A stretch of DNA of 64,000 bases from Linum tenue (lineage: Eukaryota; Streptophyta; Magnoliopsida; Malpighiales; Linaceae): positions 8,246,001-8,310,000 of the forward strand of contig CAMGYJ010000011.1 in assembly GCA_946122785.1 (NCBI GenBank), read 5' to 3'. This document shows positions 36,051 to 47,496 of the stretch, one piece after another. The translations under genes were made by a program, and so were the position numbers. Below the pieces are notes generated by a model. It saw only the letters and a list, made by a program, of their open reading frames with translations, did no database searches and was not told the DNA's origin. How positions within the stretch are numbered: position 1 is the first letter of the stretch; each line of letters begins with the position of its first letter.

Positions 36051-36249
36051 GGCCGTGGCGATGGAGACTAAGGCGTCAGCGCCTCAGACAGTTTAAAAAT
36101 ATTCATAACGCGGCCTCACCTTAGTCTCCAGCGTCCCCGCCTATGACTCTACACAAAAACACAATATTTGTGTCAATACTTTTTAATCCACCATATTGGT
36201 GGTATAATTAAAAAAAAAACAATATTTGTGTCATTTATCCGAAATCATG

Positions 36250-36976
36250 AAACCTTATAATAACCCCGAAAAAATCGATTTGGGAAGAGAGGGAGAGAGA
36301 GTAGGGGGAGCCTACCGGATTGGAGAAGCCATTAGACTGAGAAGCTCATATCTTTGGACAAGAAAAGAGAGAGGAAGCCCGACCAATAATAGTTATTATG
36401 GTATTATCGAATTAAATAAATCTAAATTCTACTAATTATGAAATGCAATATTATAATCAAATTAATATAAAAATTATATTAATTAATTTAATATTTAATT
36501 GATATGGTAAATTGATAAATGGGTTAACCAATATAACATAAAATATTTATTAAGTGTATCAATCCGTAATTTATATAACGAACAAAACATAAAAATAACA
36601 TATTGTTAACCCTTAAATAAATACATGCAACTAATACAAATATCTTACCTTCATTAGAAATAGCCAACTAACAAATATATATGTCAATGGTGTGAGTTTA
36701 ATGAATTGGGTGCTTTTATTTTAATTGTCTTAGTCTCTAATTAGTAATTATCGTAGGTTGAAAAAGCCATTCCATTTCATGTTTTCATCCAACATAATGT
36801 ATGAGATTAATAAATCTAGGTTGAAAAAGTCATTCCAGTTCATGTTTTCATCCAGCATAATGTATGAGGTTAATAAATCAAGTGCTCGTATGTTGTTGTC
36901 TACAATTTACAAAAGCAAATGTACTGTATGAACAATAATAAACGTATGACTCTTCAGTGGTTATGCAAAGTATTAA
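36250..36976. other. AT-rich spacer with a short direct repeat
   Basis: A unit of about 72 bp ('ggttgaaaaagYcattcca...tcatgttttcatccaRcataatgtatgaggttaataaat') occurs twice in tandem at about 36755-36820 and 36821-36885. Nothing else is identifiable. Confidence 0.5.
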
Positions 36977-37225
36977 CACTACAAAAAAGAGGAGGTTTGG
37001 GAATGACAAAAGTCATCCCCAGAAATAGGAAAATTCGTTCACATAGTTTTTTGGGACGACTAAATGTGTGTTTCTCTATACTCTTGTCTACTATTCTTTT
37101 AGAGATGACAAAAACTAGGTGATGACTAGCTATCTGCACATGTTTTTGTACACCATTCTAATAGTGTTTGAGCCTCGTCTCTAGTGTTTTAGGACGATTT
37201 TCACGCTAGGTTGTTCTTGTTAGTG
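36977..37225. mobile_element. Possible small CACTA-ended element
   Basis: Starts CACTACAAAAAAGAGGAGG and could end at 37225, where the inverse reads CACTAACAAGAACAACC. The inside has 'gacaaaagtcatccc' and inverted 'gagatgacaaaaac'. The flanking 3-bp sequences (taa and ata) do not match, so the right end is uncertain. Confidence 0.3.
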
Positions 37226-38460
37226 ATATTTCAGGTCCTAGTATGTGAATGAAGGTTTAGACATGATTTCGGGGTCGATTGGGCGAAGTTGGGACATTCG
37301 ACGGGAAGATGAGGAGTTTATGCAGCCTAGCCATAATTCTATGCGACCGTGCAAGTTGGCTGTGCAAGACAGTTTACGTGGCCAGGGCCATACGGGCCGT
37401 GTGAGGGAACACTTTGGCTGTACGGGATGTCTAGGGGGTCTACACGGTCAGGGCCGGATTCTACGCGCCCGTACATCCTGGCCGTGTGTCACCCCACGAG
37501 AAACTAAGTGCAACGCCGCGTTTCGGGATCCACACTGGCAGACTGGAGATTCACACTATCGTGTGGTCTCCCCGTGTAATCGGACAAAGCTGGGTTTTAA
37601 CCCAATTTCAAGTCTTTGAGAGGGGATTCGAGTTTTCAAAGCAAAAGCAGAGTTTTAGAGAGAGAAAGGACGAAGAACAAATACTAGGATCGATTTTGGG
37701 GCTGGGTTTCATCATTCAAGCTTGGATTTCGACCTTGGAATGAAGATTTACATCCCAGAGCTTATCATATGCATCATTATGAGTATGATACCTATTATTT
37801 TTGTTCCCCCCTCTCTATGGAGTAAACCTTTCTCTGACGTGGGTATGAAGAACAATAGTTCCATGTGTTAGAGATCTTATTTGTAATGACTTTTGGGGTG
37901 ATATACTGATTGGTTTTAATTGATTGAAGTGCGTTTATTGAGTCAATTGAATCCTGATCAACTTCTTTGATTTCTGCTTCAAACTATGATAGATAGAATC
38001 AAATTAGGTTGTTAGAGTTTCTTCAACCGATAGGAGTGAATTGATTGTACGAGCGTCAGTCAATTCACTGCTTTGTACTGGAATCCAATTCTAGTAGTGG
38101 ATTTTTCTGTGAATCGCCTTAGCAATTTATTCCGGTGAAGGCTAGTCGCCTGCCGGGTATTCTGTCTAAGAGGGTTTGGTCAGGTTAAAAAATTCCAAAC
38201 TACTTTCGGATCTTCCGCAGTCTAATTAACAGTAATCAACCAAAGGGAATTACAACTTGTACCTAACTGAGGAGCTAGGGGGACTCAATCCCGAGTGACT
38301 CTTCTTCTGTAAACCGAACAATTTACTGATTTCTTCCTGCTATAGTTTAGAATCACAGTCACTCAACTCTTACTGCTAGATAATAAAATTTCACGGAGTA
38401 GACAATAGATCTTGATAAGTAAAATTTACTCACTATTATGCATTCCAAACGTTGCATGCT
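37223..38460 (+). repeat. Gypsy-type LTR-like sequence
   Basis: Begins TGATATTTCAGG, with a GC-rich block of repeated 'acggccagggcc', 'acgggccgtgtga' and 'ggccgtgtgtcacc' phrases (37370-37500), followed by a long AU-rich tail with 'ggggactcaatcccgagtgac'. This composition is seen in long LTRs of plant Ty3/gypsy elements. There is no pol, PBS or second LTR nearby, so it would be a solo LTR or a fragment. The end point is not defined. Confidence 0.4.
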
Positions 38461-38839
38461 TCATATTTTGGAGCTGATCAATCAGACTCCACGAAGAGGG
38501 ACCATTACCAAGTAGTCTTCTAGATCATGAAACGGTAATGGGATTTGTTATCTCCCTTGATCGAAATGCATGTATGAACAAAGGGGAACAAAGTTTCTTG
38601 CTTCCTCTTTTGTAATCCTTCGAAGGGTTTTTTTTTTTCCTTCTTTTTTTCGAAAATGGGCAAAGCAATATAAGAGACAGAGTGTGAGCTTTGTTAAATT
38701 TACATCTATACTTTCAAAAGGTAATTTTACCAATTTCATTCCTAAATTAAAATGTAAAAACACAATCAACAAACATTATAATATTATAAAAACATCTATT
38801 TAAACAATACACCAGCTTATAATACAAATATTACTAACG

Positions 38840-39045
38840 ATTGCAGACACCAACAGCAAACATAACATAATATTAAGCAGATATTCTACCCATGCCTATT
38901 CTGTTGTTTCATTCCTCACCGCACAAACTTCTATGAAAAATAATTGCAGACACCAACAGCAAACATGACATAATATTAAGCAGATATTCTACCCATTGCT
39001 ATGATCTGTTGTTTGTTTGTTTCATATGAAAAATAAGCTATAATA
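38840..39045 (+). repeat. Tandem duplication of about 100 bp
   Basis: The block 'attgcagacaccaacagcaa' to 'gcagatattctacccat', plus 'tctgttgtttcatt' and 'tatgaaaaata', occurs at about 38840-38940 and 38943-39033 with few changes. Non-coding. Confidence 0.75.
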
Positions 39046-39213
39046 AAAGGTAAGTGGAAACCATTGGTCGATCTGATCTGATCTGGACACGATTGAGGGG
39101 AGATACAGTGGCCTGGCATATGGAAATTATTCGTCCATCTATCAACATGACACAAATCCGGATGCAGTCCACTTGCATGCTAAAAAATGCGTTAGGTTGT
39201 TACTAGTTTAGTG

Positions 39214-39624
39214 TAAGAGTAGGTCGGGTTGGATTGTTTTGGGTTTTCCGACCCAAAATTAGTGATACAAATTCTGCTTTGATCCACGGATTCGATCAGC
39301 CTCGGTGACGGTCTCTATTTGGAGCAATATTATTTGATTCGTAGTAATAGTGTAGGGTGAGACATGTGTGTTGCTAATTCTGACGTGTTTGGTTTCGATT
39401 TTTTTCGTTCTCGACTAGTTAGATCAATGATTTGCATCCGTATTTATATGTATTGCTTCTCATTGACCTTTCTAAATTCATATTTTCATCTCAAAGAATT
39501 TTTAAGACTCTATCTTTCAATGATTCAGATTCAATTATAAATATCGACATTCTTTTTTCAAATAACATTTAAGAATGGTTCGATCCATCCTGTACCCGTC
39601 TGGGTATTACCCGACCCTACTTGC
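39214..39624. mobile_element. hAT-like MITE with 8-bp TSD
   Basis: The left end 'taagagtaggtcgggt' and the inverse of the right end, 'gcaagtagggtcgggta', form imperfect inverted ends. A perfect 8-bp direct repeat, 'gtttagtg', flanks it (39206-39213 and 39625-39632). 411 bp, no coding content. Confidence 0.75.
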
Positions 39625-39680
39625 GTTTAGTGCGGGGTCGACAGTGGTGGAATTAGGTTGAAACTAGAAGGGGTTGTAGG

Positions 39681-40611
39681 TAGGGGTGGAAATTGGGGTG
39701 GGTGTGGTTACCCGCCCCACATTTTGTGGGTAACCACACCCACAAATATAGAATTATGCTACCCACAACCCGCCCCACAGTGGGTAGTGGTTAACCATTA
39801 TCCACTGCGGGTTGGTGCAGGTTGGATGTGGATACCCACAAAAAATGTCTTTCTTTCACCCTTTGGACTCGTATAGGCTAAACCTATCGGTCGAGTGAGG
39901 AAAAAAACACATTAAGTTAAAACTAAGTAAAGAAGCCCAAGACATGGAACGAGCGATGGTTCGGTATTCAGAACCTCCTAGGTAGTCAACCTCCCTCTCC
40001 TTTGTTCACTTCACTCGTTTACTCTTTAGGAAATGCATATTGATAACGAGTATGGGTTGGAGGGGATCTAATCTAAATATACATTGCATCTTTATCAACG
40101 GCATGACTCCTTTGCTTTTTTATTCGAACTTTTAGGGATAAATGGAATTCTCTCCCAAGTTGCGGAATTAGCGTCCTCTTACACAAAAACAAAAGCCTAC
40201 ATAAAAAAAGTTAATAAAGTGTTAAATAAACTATAAACCACATTTATTGGCTTTGTTTTGTTATAAAATAGACATATACCACGCGGACAATGTTTATTTA
40301 ATAAAAGTATCTCATACGAACACGATGTATTGGCTTGATTTTGTTTTATTAAATGAATATATATTTGATTTTAGAGGCTACTTTAATTTGTAGCACTCTA
40401 CCATATAATTTAATATTACAAAATATATTAGTAAATAAATATACTTAGTGTGGTTATTGTGGGTTTTGTGGGTTAACCGTTGTGGATAGTGGGTATGGTT
40501 ACCCACATCCAACCCACTATCCACAAATTGTGGGTATGGTTACCCACAATGTATGCGGTTTGGTGCGGTTTACGGATTACCCGCAATCCACAAACCAAAC
40601 TTCCACCCCTA
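39681..40611. mobile_element. hAT-like non-autonomous element with 8-bp TSD
   Basis: Ends TAGGGGTGGAAATT and, inverted, TAGGGGTGGAAGTT. A perfect 8-bp target duplication, 'gttgtagg', lies at 39673-39680 and 40612-40619. Both subterminal zones are packed with 'gtggttacccac' and 'tgggtagtgg' variants. 931 bp; the inside has no transposase. Confidence 0.9.
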
Positions 40612-40667
40612 GTTGTAGGTAGCCTCACTCAATTTTTAAATACAGGCAAAATTACATGTAGATTTTG

Positions 40668-42799
40668 GGGTAAAATACTTCGGGGACCACTAAAATATGA
40701 GAATTGGGGTAGCTATACCACCTAACTTATAATAGGGCGTCGGGTACCACTAACGTTAAAGAATTGTGCATCCTTTAAAATTTCCGTCCGTCTGCCGTTA
40801 AAAAAGAATAAAATATTAATTTTTTGAAAAAAAAGTTAAAATAATATAAATAAATATGGGAGAATTAAAAAAGAAAAAAGGAGAATCCAAAAATTAAACC
40901 AGCTCTCCTCAACGCAGGCGCATCTTTCCATCCCCATCGTCGAATCATCACCACACCATCAACGACTACGACAGTGCTCTTCATCGATCCTAGAACTCCA
41001 ATAATCGCCATCAGCCCCTACACCTGTACAACGACACTAATGTTGTGGTCAGAATCCGATGGTTGTGGCTAGGGTGGCAATGAGTCGGGTTGGGGCGGGT
41101 TTTTTCAAACCCAAACCCATGGGTTTATCTGCCAAAAAAACCCGGGGTAAAACCCGTTGGGTTTGAAAAACTCAAACCCAACCCAACCCGTTGGGTATCC
41201 GCGGGTTCATGGGTACCCGTGGGTTTTTATGGTAAAAAAATCTACAATAACAAATTTCTTTCAAAATAAAAGTTTCACATCAATTTTCTCATACAAATTA
41301 TTCATACAAAAAACACCAATCTAGAACATACAAACAAACTGCAAATGATCTATATAAATTGTTCAAAATTAAAGATAAACATCTATAAACAACAAGATTA
41401 ATTGAAATCTTCTTCCTCGTCAAATAAGTTTCTTCATTCTCCACTCCATAATATCAACTTCATTCTAAACAATTAGAAAGAACAAATTATACATGTCTCC
41501 ACAAACATAAATAATATTAGTTGTTTAAAGAAGATATATTATTTAGAATATTAAATCTACCGGGAAAGTAATTATATAGGTGGGCGGGTACCCATGGGGC
41601 GGGTTTACCCAAACCCAACCCAACCCAGTGAATAGTGTAGCGGGTTTAAACCCGAACCCGGCCCAAAACCCGTTAACACGGGTTTTACCCGCTTTGACCG
41701 GGTTGGGTCGGGTGGGTACCCGTGGGTTCGGGTTTTGTTGTCATCCTTAGTTTGTACCCATACTCATTTACTTTGAGTTGAGTTGGGTTTATACCAAATG
41801 GACTTGGGTTTGTACCCATGTCCAAATACAAATTACAGTTTGGTACCAAACTTAATAGATATGCATGTTTAGTACCTAATTGCATATAAGTCCTCCAAAT
41901 ATCGATGGAAAATTACGTTTTGGTACCTAAACTTTTTTGGTCTGACGTTTTGGTACCTAAACTTTTCAAGTTTTACAAATAGGTCCAATTTTTGCATGTG
42001 TAGTTAAAACACCTTCAAGTAAATGGATATCCATATCCAACTCATACCCATTTAGATTATGGAAGCAATATTCATACATTACCCAAACCCATCTATAAAC
42101 CCCCAAATCCATATGCACTTCACCCATACCCAACTCATTATCAATGGGTCTACTTGGGTTTGGGTATAATTACCCATGGGTGGGTAATTTGCCATCCCTA
42201 GTTGTGGCGGCAACAACTTCCTACAATTGGAGTCGACGGAGCTGCCGAATCTCGTTTGATTTGAGTGCGGGAACTCAAAAAAGGGTAACCAAGCCACAGT
42301 TAAGGATGGTGTGAATGATATGCTCAGGAAGCTCGGAGATTCTGTCTCCGCCATCTCCTCCTCCTACTTTTGATTCTTTCAAAACCCTAAGCCTACCCAA
42401 TTAGAGAATCAATTAGATGTCAAAGCCCAAAACTAGTAAATCCGTGTTTAACCACAACTGAACAGCCTCGATTCTCATCCGGCACAGAGCTTTTTCTTCT
42501 CTACGTTGGCCGGCGATGGGAAATAGTTCCTTCGCTGCTCGCCGTCCGGCGATCAATATAGTTCGTGTAGGTGGTGGCGGCGTAAGATTTATGAAAACTA
42601 AATTTTGATTTTCTCATTTTGATTTATATTATTTGTAATGTTTTTTCAAAAAATAATATATTTTTTTAACGGCAGGCGGACGAAAATTTTAACAGATGCA
42701 CAATTCTTTGATGTTAGTGGTATCCGACGCCCTATTCTAACTTAAGTGGTACAGCTACCACAATTCTCATACTTTAGTGGTATTCAATGTATTTTACCC
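40668..42799. mobile_element. Non-autonomous MULE with 9-bp TSD, host of a nested hAT
   Basis: Perfect 9-bp repeats, 'tagattttg', flank it (40659-40667 and 42800-42808). The ends are inverted for about 130 bp, starting GGGTAAAATAC; both contain 'tagggcgtcggRtaccactaac' and 'aaagaattgtgcatc' in inverted orientation. Without the nested element (41070-42200) about 1 kb remains, with CT-rich, exon-like sequence (40900-41060, 42210-42420) such as might come from a captured host gene. No transposase. Confidence 0.9.
41070..42200. mobile_element. hAT-like non-autonomous element nested in the MULE
   Basis: Left end TAGGGTGGCAA; the right end inverted reads TAGGGATGGCAAA. A perfect 8-bp target duplication, 'gttgtggc', lies at 41062-41069 and 42201-42208. 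Subterminal zones have many 'acccgtgggt' and 'cccaaaccc' variants. An internal end-like motif, 'ttgtcatcctta' at 41738-41749, suggests a composite or older rearranged element. The ends closely resemble those of the intact hAT at 25081, which could supply transposase. Confidence 0.88.
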
Positions 42800-42808
42800 T
42801 AGATTTTG

Positions 42809-43439
42809 TATTAATTTAGTGATTAGAATAATAGGTAAGACTTTAGCGCCCTCTCCCAATTACAAAAATTCAAGTGAGCCCTCTCATTTGAATTTCTGGC
42901 TCAGTCAAATATAATGGGAATAGATATTGAGGTATCCGCCCCGCTCCAATGTCATCAATACCCAAATCTCCACCCATACGAGAGTATTGTCGGGTCATAA
43001 TAATTAGATCGCCGTCACCCATTCAAATACTTTGTAACTTTTGAATTTAATGGTTGGATTGGATGATTTGGTCAACTTATGGATTGTGATGTGTCGTAAA
43101 TCTAATGAATAACTTGGAGTTATTGGGAGCAGTTGGTTTATCACATGATATCAAAGTTCGTTTGATCAAATGGTCGTATGTTTAAATTTCCATAACCTCC
43201 AATATTAACATTTATTTAAGCACAAACTATTATAAGACTATTTAAATTTTAAATTCATGGATTGGTTTTCATTTAAGCGCACATATTAGAGAATAATATA
43301 ATTAAACTTCTTAGTTTATAACATGATGCTCACCCTGTCACCCATACCATAACCAACACCATGTCCATGTGGTAACCTTTCCCAAAACCCTCAAGACAAA
43401 CCATTTTCGCTCCAAAGAACCATCTCCCGATTTCTCCAC
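42809..43439. promoter_or_regulatory. Upstream region of CYP82 gene A
   Basis: Contains copy 2 of the dispersed 'ggtatcaRag'-type repeat at about 43105-43230 ('ttatcacatgatatcaaagttcg', 'cctccaatattaaca'). No strong TATA box is seen; AT-rich 'aataatataattaaac' near 43290 is a weak candidate. The GC content rises sharply at about 43360, just before the coding region. Confidence 0.4.
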
Positions 43440-45242
43440 ATGGAATCACTCCCCATTATTACTCTGGCCATCTCCTTCCTCTGCCTCTCCTTCTACATCC
43501 TCGCCGACAGTCGCCGCCGGCGCCGCCGATCCGACAACCAAACCCGATTCCCACCCGAACCAGCCAACCCATGGCCGATCATCGGCCACCTCCCAGTAAT
43601 GGCCGGCCGGGAGCTCCCCCACAGAGCACTCGCCGCCTTGGCCGACAAATACGGCCCCGTTTTCACCCTCCGCCTCGGAATCAACCGCGTTCTGATCGTC
43701 AGCAGCCCTGAAATCGCCAAGGAGCTCTTCACCACCAAAGACACGGTGGCGCTCTCCCGCCCCGCAATCACCGCCACGAAGGTATTCTCCTACGATTACG
43801 CCGTCTTCGGGATGGGCCCGCACGGCGATTACTGGCGGGAAACGAGGAAAATCTCAGTCCTCGAGCTCCTCTCCGCCCGCCGATTGGAGCTTCTCCGACA
43901 CTTCAGAGAATCCGAAGTCCAGAAATCGATAAACGAACTGTACAATCAAATTGGGCGCGACCCAGAAATTGATTTGAAGAAGTGGATTGGGGATTTGAGC
44001 CTCAATTTGATGTTGAAATTGGTTGCGGGGAAGAGCTCCTCTGTTTCTGACTCTGTTTCTCTCGTGGGGTTTAAGAACTGTGTCAGAGAGCTTTTCAAGT
44101 ACGGCGGGACGTTTGTTGTGGGAGATGCGCTGCCGTTTCTCCGGTGGATGGATATCGGCGGGCATGAGAAGAAGATGAAAATGGTAGCGAGGGAAATGGA
44201 TGGGTACCTTCAGCAATGGCTGGATGAACACAAGGAAAACAGGGGAGAGAAAAAAACAGAGCTTGATTTCATTTACGTTCTGCTCTCCCTTCTCGACGGA
44301 CAATCTCTCCACGGATATGACTCCGATACCATCATCAAAGCCATGTCACTGGTAAATTAATAAATCTTCTCTCTTCGAATTTGATTAATATCTCTCCAAG
44401 GATTCTGGGATTTGAGGTTTGGATGATAGACATCGTACGATCCAGGATAGGCTGCATGATAGATCTGCACTTCATTTTAAGAGGATAAGATCTAAGAGTC
44501 GCAAACGATCCATGAAATGAATATTTATGTTTTTAGGAACGGTAAAAATCTTGGAAATTTGTTGCCTAAATGGAGCTCTAACATTGATCTGCGAGTGGGG
44601 AAAAAAAAAATACAGAGCATGATTTCAGGAGGAACAGACACGACCAACGTCTCCGTAGTATGGGCCATGGCTCTCCTCCTCAACAACCGCCACGTGCTCC
44701 TCAAGGCCCAGACCGAACTCAACGACGTCGTTCCCAGGAACCGAGCTGTGACGGAGTCCGACATTGGCAACTTGGTCTACCTCCAAGCCGTCGTCAAAGA
44801 AGCCATGCGGATGTACCCGGCGGCGCCCCTCCTGGCCGCGCGTGAATTCATCACCGACTGCCGCGTGGGCGGGTACGAGGTCCGGAAGGGCACGTGGCTG
44901 ATGGTGAACGCGTGGAGGATCCAGAACGACCCGGCCGTGTGGCCCGACCCGACACGGTTCGACCCGGAACGGTTCCTGACGGCGGAGTATGGAGAGATTG
45001 ATGTGAAGGGACACCATTTCGAGTTGTTCCCGTTCGGCAGCGGGAGGCGGGCGTGTCCCGGGATGAATCTGGGCCTTCAGATGGTGCATTTGTCGCTGGC
45101 GAGTTTTTTGCATGCGTTTGATTTTAAGACGGTGGGAGATGAGGCGGTGGATATGACGGAGAGCTTTGGGATGACGAATATGATGGCGGCGCCGCTTCAG
45201 GTTGTGGCTTCGCCGCGGTTGTCTCGTGATGTTTATGCCTAG
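43440..45242 (+). CDS. Cytochrome P450, CYP82 family (gene A)
   Basis: Exon 1 is 43440-44351 (304 residues) and exon 2 is 44616-45242 (208 residues), phase 0, GT-AG, 512 residues in total, normal for CYP82. An N-terminal membrane anchor (PIITLAISFLCLSFYIL) is followed by an Arg-rich stop, the Pro-rich hinge (FPPEPANPWPIIGHLP), a C-helix with HGDYWRETRK, the CYP82-type DALPFLRWMDIGGHEKKMKM, the oxygen-binding I-helix GGTDTT, the ExxR motif EAMR, FDPERF, and the heme loop FPFGSGRRACPG with the Cys ligand. It should be an ER-bound monooxygenase using a P450 reductase. CYP82 members act on flavonoids, coumarins, terpenoids and alkaloids; the substrate here is unknown. The upstream ATG at 43369 in another frame is not used by the family. 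Confidence 0.95.
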
Positions 45243-46303
45243 TATTTTGTACTTTTAGCGACCATGAATTGAATCGTTGCAATATATGTTACGAGTATCG
45301 TCGAACCTGCATTCCATAGACCTATGCCATTACGACTTGGCTATTGAGACGAAGAAGGGCCATTTTTTTTGGAGTACTTATTTGACCTTTTTATATTTGT
45401 TTCTGAGTTTTGTGTGTGGCTGGGCTGTGATCCCCGAGATGCCGATTCCCCTTTCCTGTACCTTTGTTTTTTATTTTTTTGTTTTTGCCTTCCTTTTAAA
45501 CTCTTTTAAGATTTATTTAATTAATGAATTTCACCCTTACTTCGTCGGGGAAGAGGAAGGGGTAAATAACTGGCGACCGGTCGGGGCAGAGTTGGGTTGG
45601 AGTCAGTTAATTGGCTGACGTGGCCGGTTTCTAATGTGGCGAGTAAGGTCTAATTATATTTTTTTTTGTTAAAGTTGGGTGACTCGGCACTTCTGTTAGT
45701 CAAGTCAGCAAAAAAAATTAATGGTGTTAGTGGAGGCTGACGAAAGGTTACGGAGAGTGACAAAACATGAACTATCAAATTAATTCTAGTGACCACTAAT
45801 GAAATTAAATATTTGTAGTAACTAAATATGAACGTTTTTAATAATTCAAGTGACCAACCATACCATATTTACCTCGGTATATATATTTAACGTAACATTC
45901 TTAATAGTATTGCAAAATAAGTGTTACGAAAAACTTGCTCTATGTCCTGAATTTTAAATGTGAGGAGGGGTGTATTTCTTTTCTTCCCACCAAATGGTCT
46001 CAAATAAGTTTTGACTGAGATAAAGATAATGATAACTCATAACACTATCCACTACATTCAATATCTTTGGAAAATGAGTCTTAAACGAATCTTCCACCAA
46101 ATCAAATGGTTGCAAATATCAATTCGGAATTTTGGACAAATGAGTTGGTTGACGATAAGGTAAAATTGCAACAACAGATAGGTAAACCAAAGTCTATGTA
46201 AAGTTGATTGATTGTTATACAAATTTCAAACGTGTGGGTATCTTTAACTAAGTAATTAAGTCAAGTGTACCAATTTTCTACATGTACAATTGTTAGTGTA
46301 AAC
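45243..46303. other. 3' flank of CYP82 gene A, no further gene
   Basis: After the stop there is ordinary T-rich 3' sequence; no strong AATAAA is seen close by. From about 45560 the text ('aagttgggtgactcggcac', 'gttagtggaggctgac') looks like a fragment of an inverted-repeat DNA transposon, without a detectable partner end. Confidence 0.4.
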
Positions 46304-46315
46304 AAAAGTTGTATT

Positions 46316-46598
46316 GCCGATGGTAAGACAGCCTAGTTGGTAAAAGGGCTGGGTTTTGAGTTTGGGATGTGACAAGGTCCCAGGTTCGAATCCCAGTACC
46401 ACCTTCTTGGTGTTCCCGGAGGCACCCTTGGTACAGGAGACGAAGTCTTTCCGATAATGGTAGCACAACGCCGGGCATTGCGCCGGGACAAAGTCCTTGA
46501 TTGTTAGTATGCAGGTACCCTAGGTTTAGTAGGCTCCGCTGTCAATCATGTGGCATGTGGGTTGCTGATGTTCCGGGTTATCAAATAAAAAAGTAAAT
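46316..46598 (+). mobile_element. tRNA-derived SINE with target-site duplication
   Basis: The head carries a box A-like GCCTAGTTGGTAAAAGGGC and a perfect box B, GGTTCGAATCCC, about 50 bp later, as in tRNA-derived SINEs. A unique body follows, with the hairpin 'cgccgggcattgcgccggg', and an A-rich tail ('caaataaaaaagtaaataa'). Direct repeats 'aaaaRttgtatt' flank it at 46304-46315 and 46599-46610 with one mismatch. About 283 bp. It is too diverged outside the boxes to fold as a tRNA gene. Confidence 0.85.
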
Positions 46599-47496
46599 AA
46601 AAATTGTATTAGTTGGTCTCAAAGATTCCACTTGCATAACAGTTATTGCTTAGGTTAATTTAGGGCTGGAGAACGATGATAATGAGACTGAGAAGACAGG
46701 CACTACAAAAAAATGGGTCTATGGCAAGGGTTTTTTCTACCTATAGCAAGGGTTTTAACCCCTGCTACAAGTTGTAGCAAGGGTTTCGCCAACCCCTGCA
46801 TGAACCCTCGCCTATGCTGCCCCTGCTACGTGTAGCAAGGGTTTTTAACAACCCACGGTGAAAGTCCCGTCCAAGGGTTATAGCAGGGGTTTAAAACCCC
46901 TGCTACATGTATCAAGGGTTTAAACCCCTGCTACAATTCAATATAAAATTCAATAGTAAGATGTTTGTATCAGGGGTTAAGCCCCCTGCTAAGTTCGTTG
47001 CTCTAACTAGCAAGGGTTAAAACCCTTGCTTAATTTGTCTCTAAATCAATTGCAACCAACTCAGAATCGTCACTAAAGAGAGGCTGATAAAATTTTTGAA
47101 CAAACTCAAAACTGTCGCTAAAAACCCATGAAAATTGGTGGCTATAACTTGGTTGCAAATACTCTTCTCACTATAGATAAATCCATAACCAAGCTTTTTC
47201 TTGCAAAATTTTCTACAAAAATCATTATTGGGTAGCCAAATCATACAGTACACTATATCCATGATTCAATACATCATATGATAGAATGATGTCTATGTTA
47301 TGGGGCTCTCTTTCGTTAACTCTCTTGCCTTCAATCCATCATGAGCTGTAGCAATTGCTCGAACAGAAATCTAAATAGGCCTGCACGTTAAGATTGGAGT
47401 AGGTAAACTAAGCTGGAAGTCTTACAAGCTTCGAATTAATAGGCATGAAATATTAATGAGAATGAGAGCACAGAATCAGGTAAATAACAAACCATC

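Larger units (their letters stand above)
31660..36240 (+). mobile_element. Mutator-like element (MULE) with 9-bp target duplication
   Basis: A perfect 9-bp direct repeat, 'gaaatcatg', flanks the element at 31651-31659 and 36241-36249. The ends are inverted for about 85 bp: left 'ggtaaaatgacacaaatata' and right, read inverted, 'ggataaatgacacaaatatt', both followed by 'ccaccaatatggYggatta' and 'aaaagtattgacac'. Inside lies a MuDR-type transposase gene with stops. Both subterminal zones are rich in 'actaaggtg' and 'ggcgcc' phrases. The size (4581 bp) fits an autonomous MULE that has since decayed. Confidence 0.95.

Noticed and set aside
36977..37225. A certain CACTA MITE
   Set aside because: The left end is convincing but the right end is weak and the 3-bp flanks differ, so it is kept only at low confidence.
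41070..41749. A separate smaller hAT element
   Set aside because: The 8-bp flanks (gttgtggc, gtttgtac) do not match, whereas 41070-42200 has a perfect duplication.
46316..46400. A tRNA gene
   Set aside because: A and B boxes are present, but the outer stems do not pair and a long body, A-rich tail and direct repeats follow, as in a SINE.
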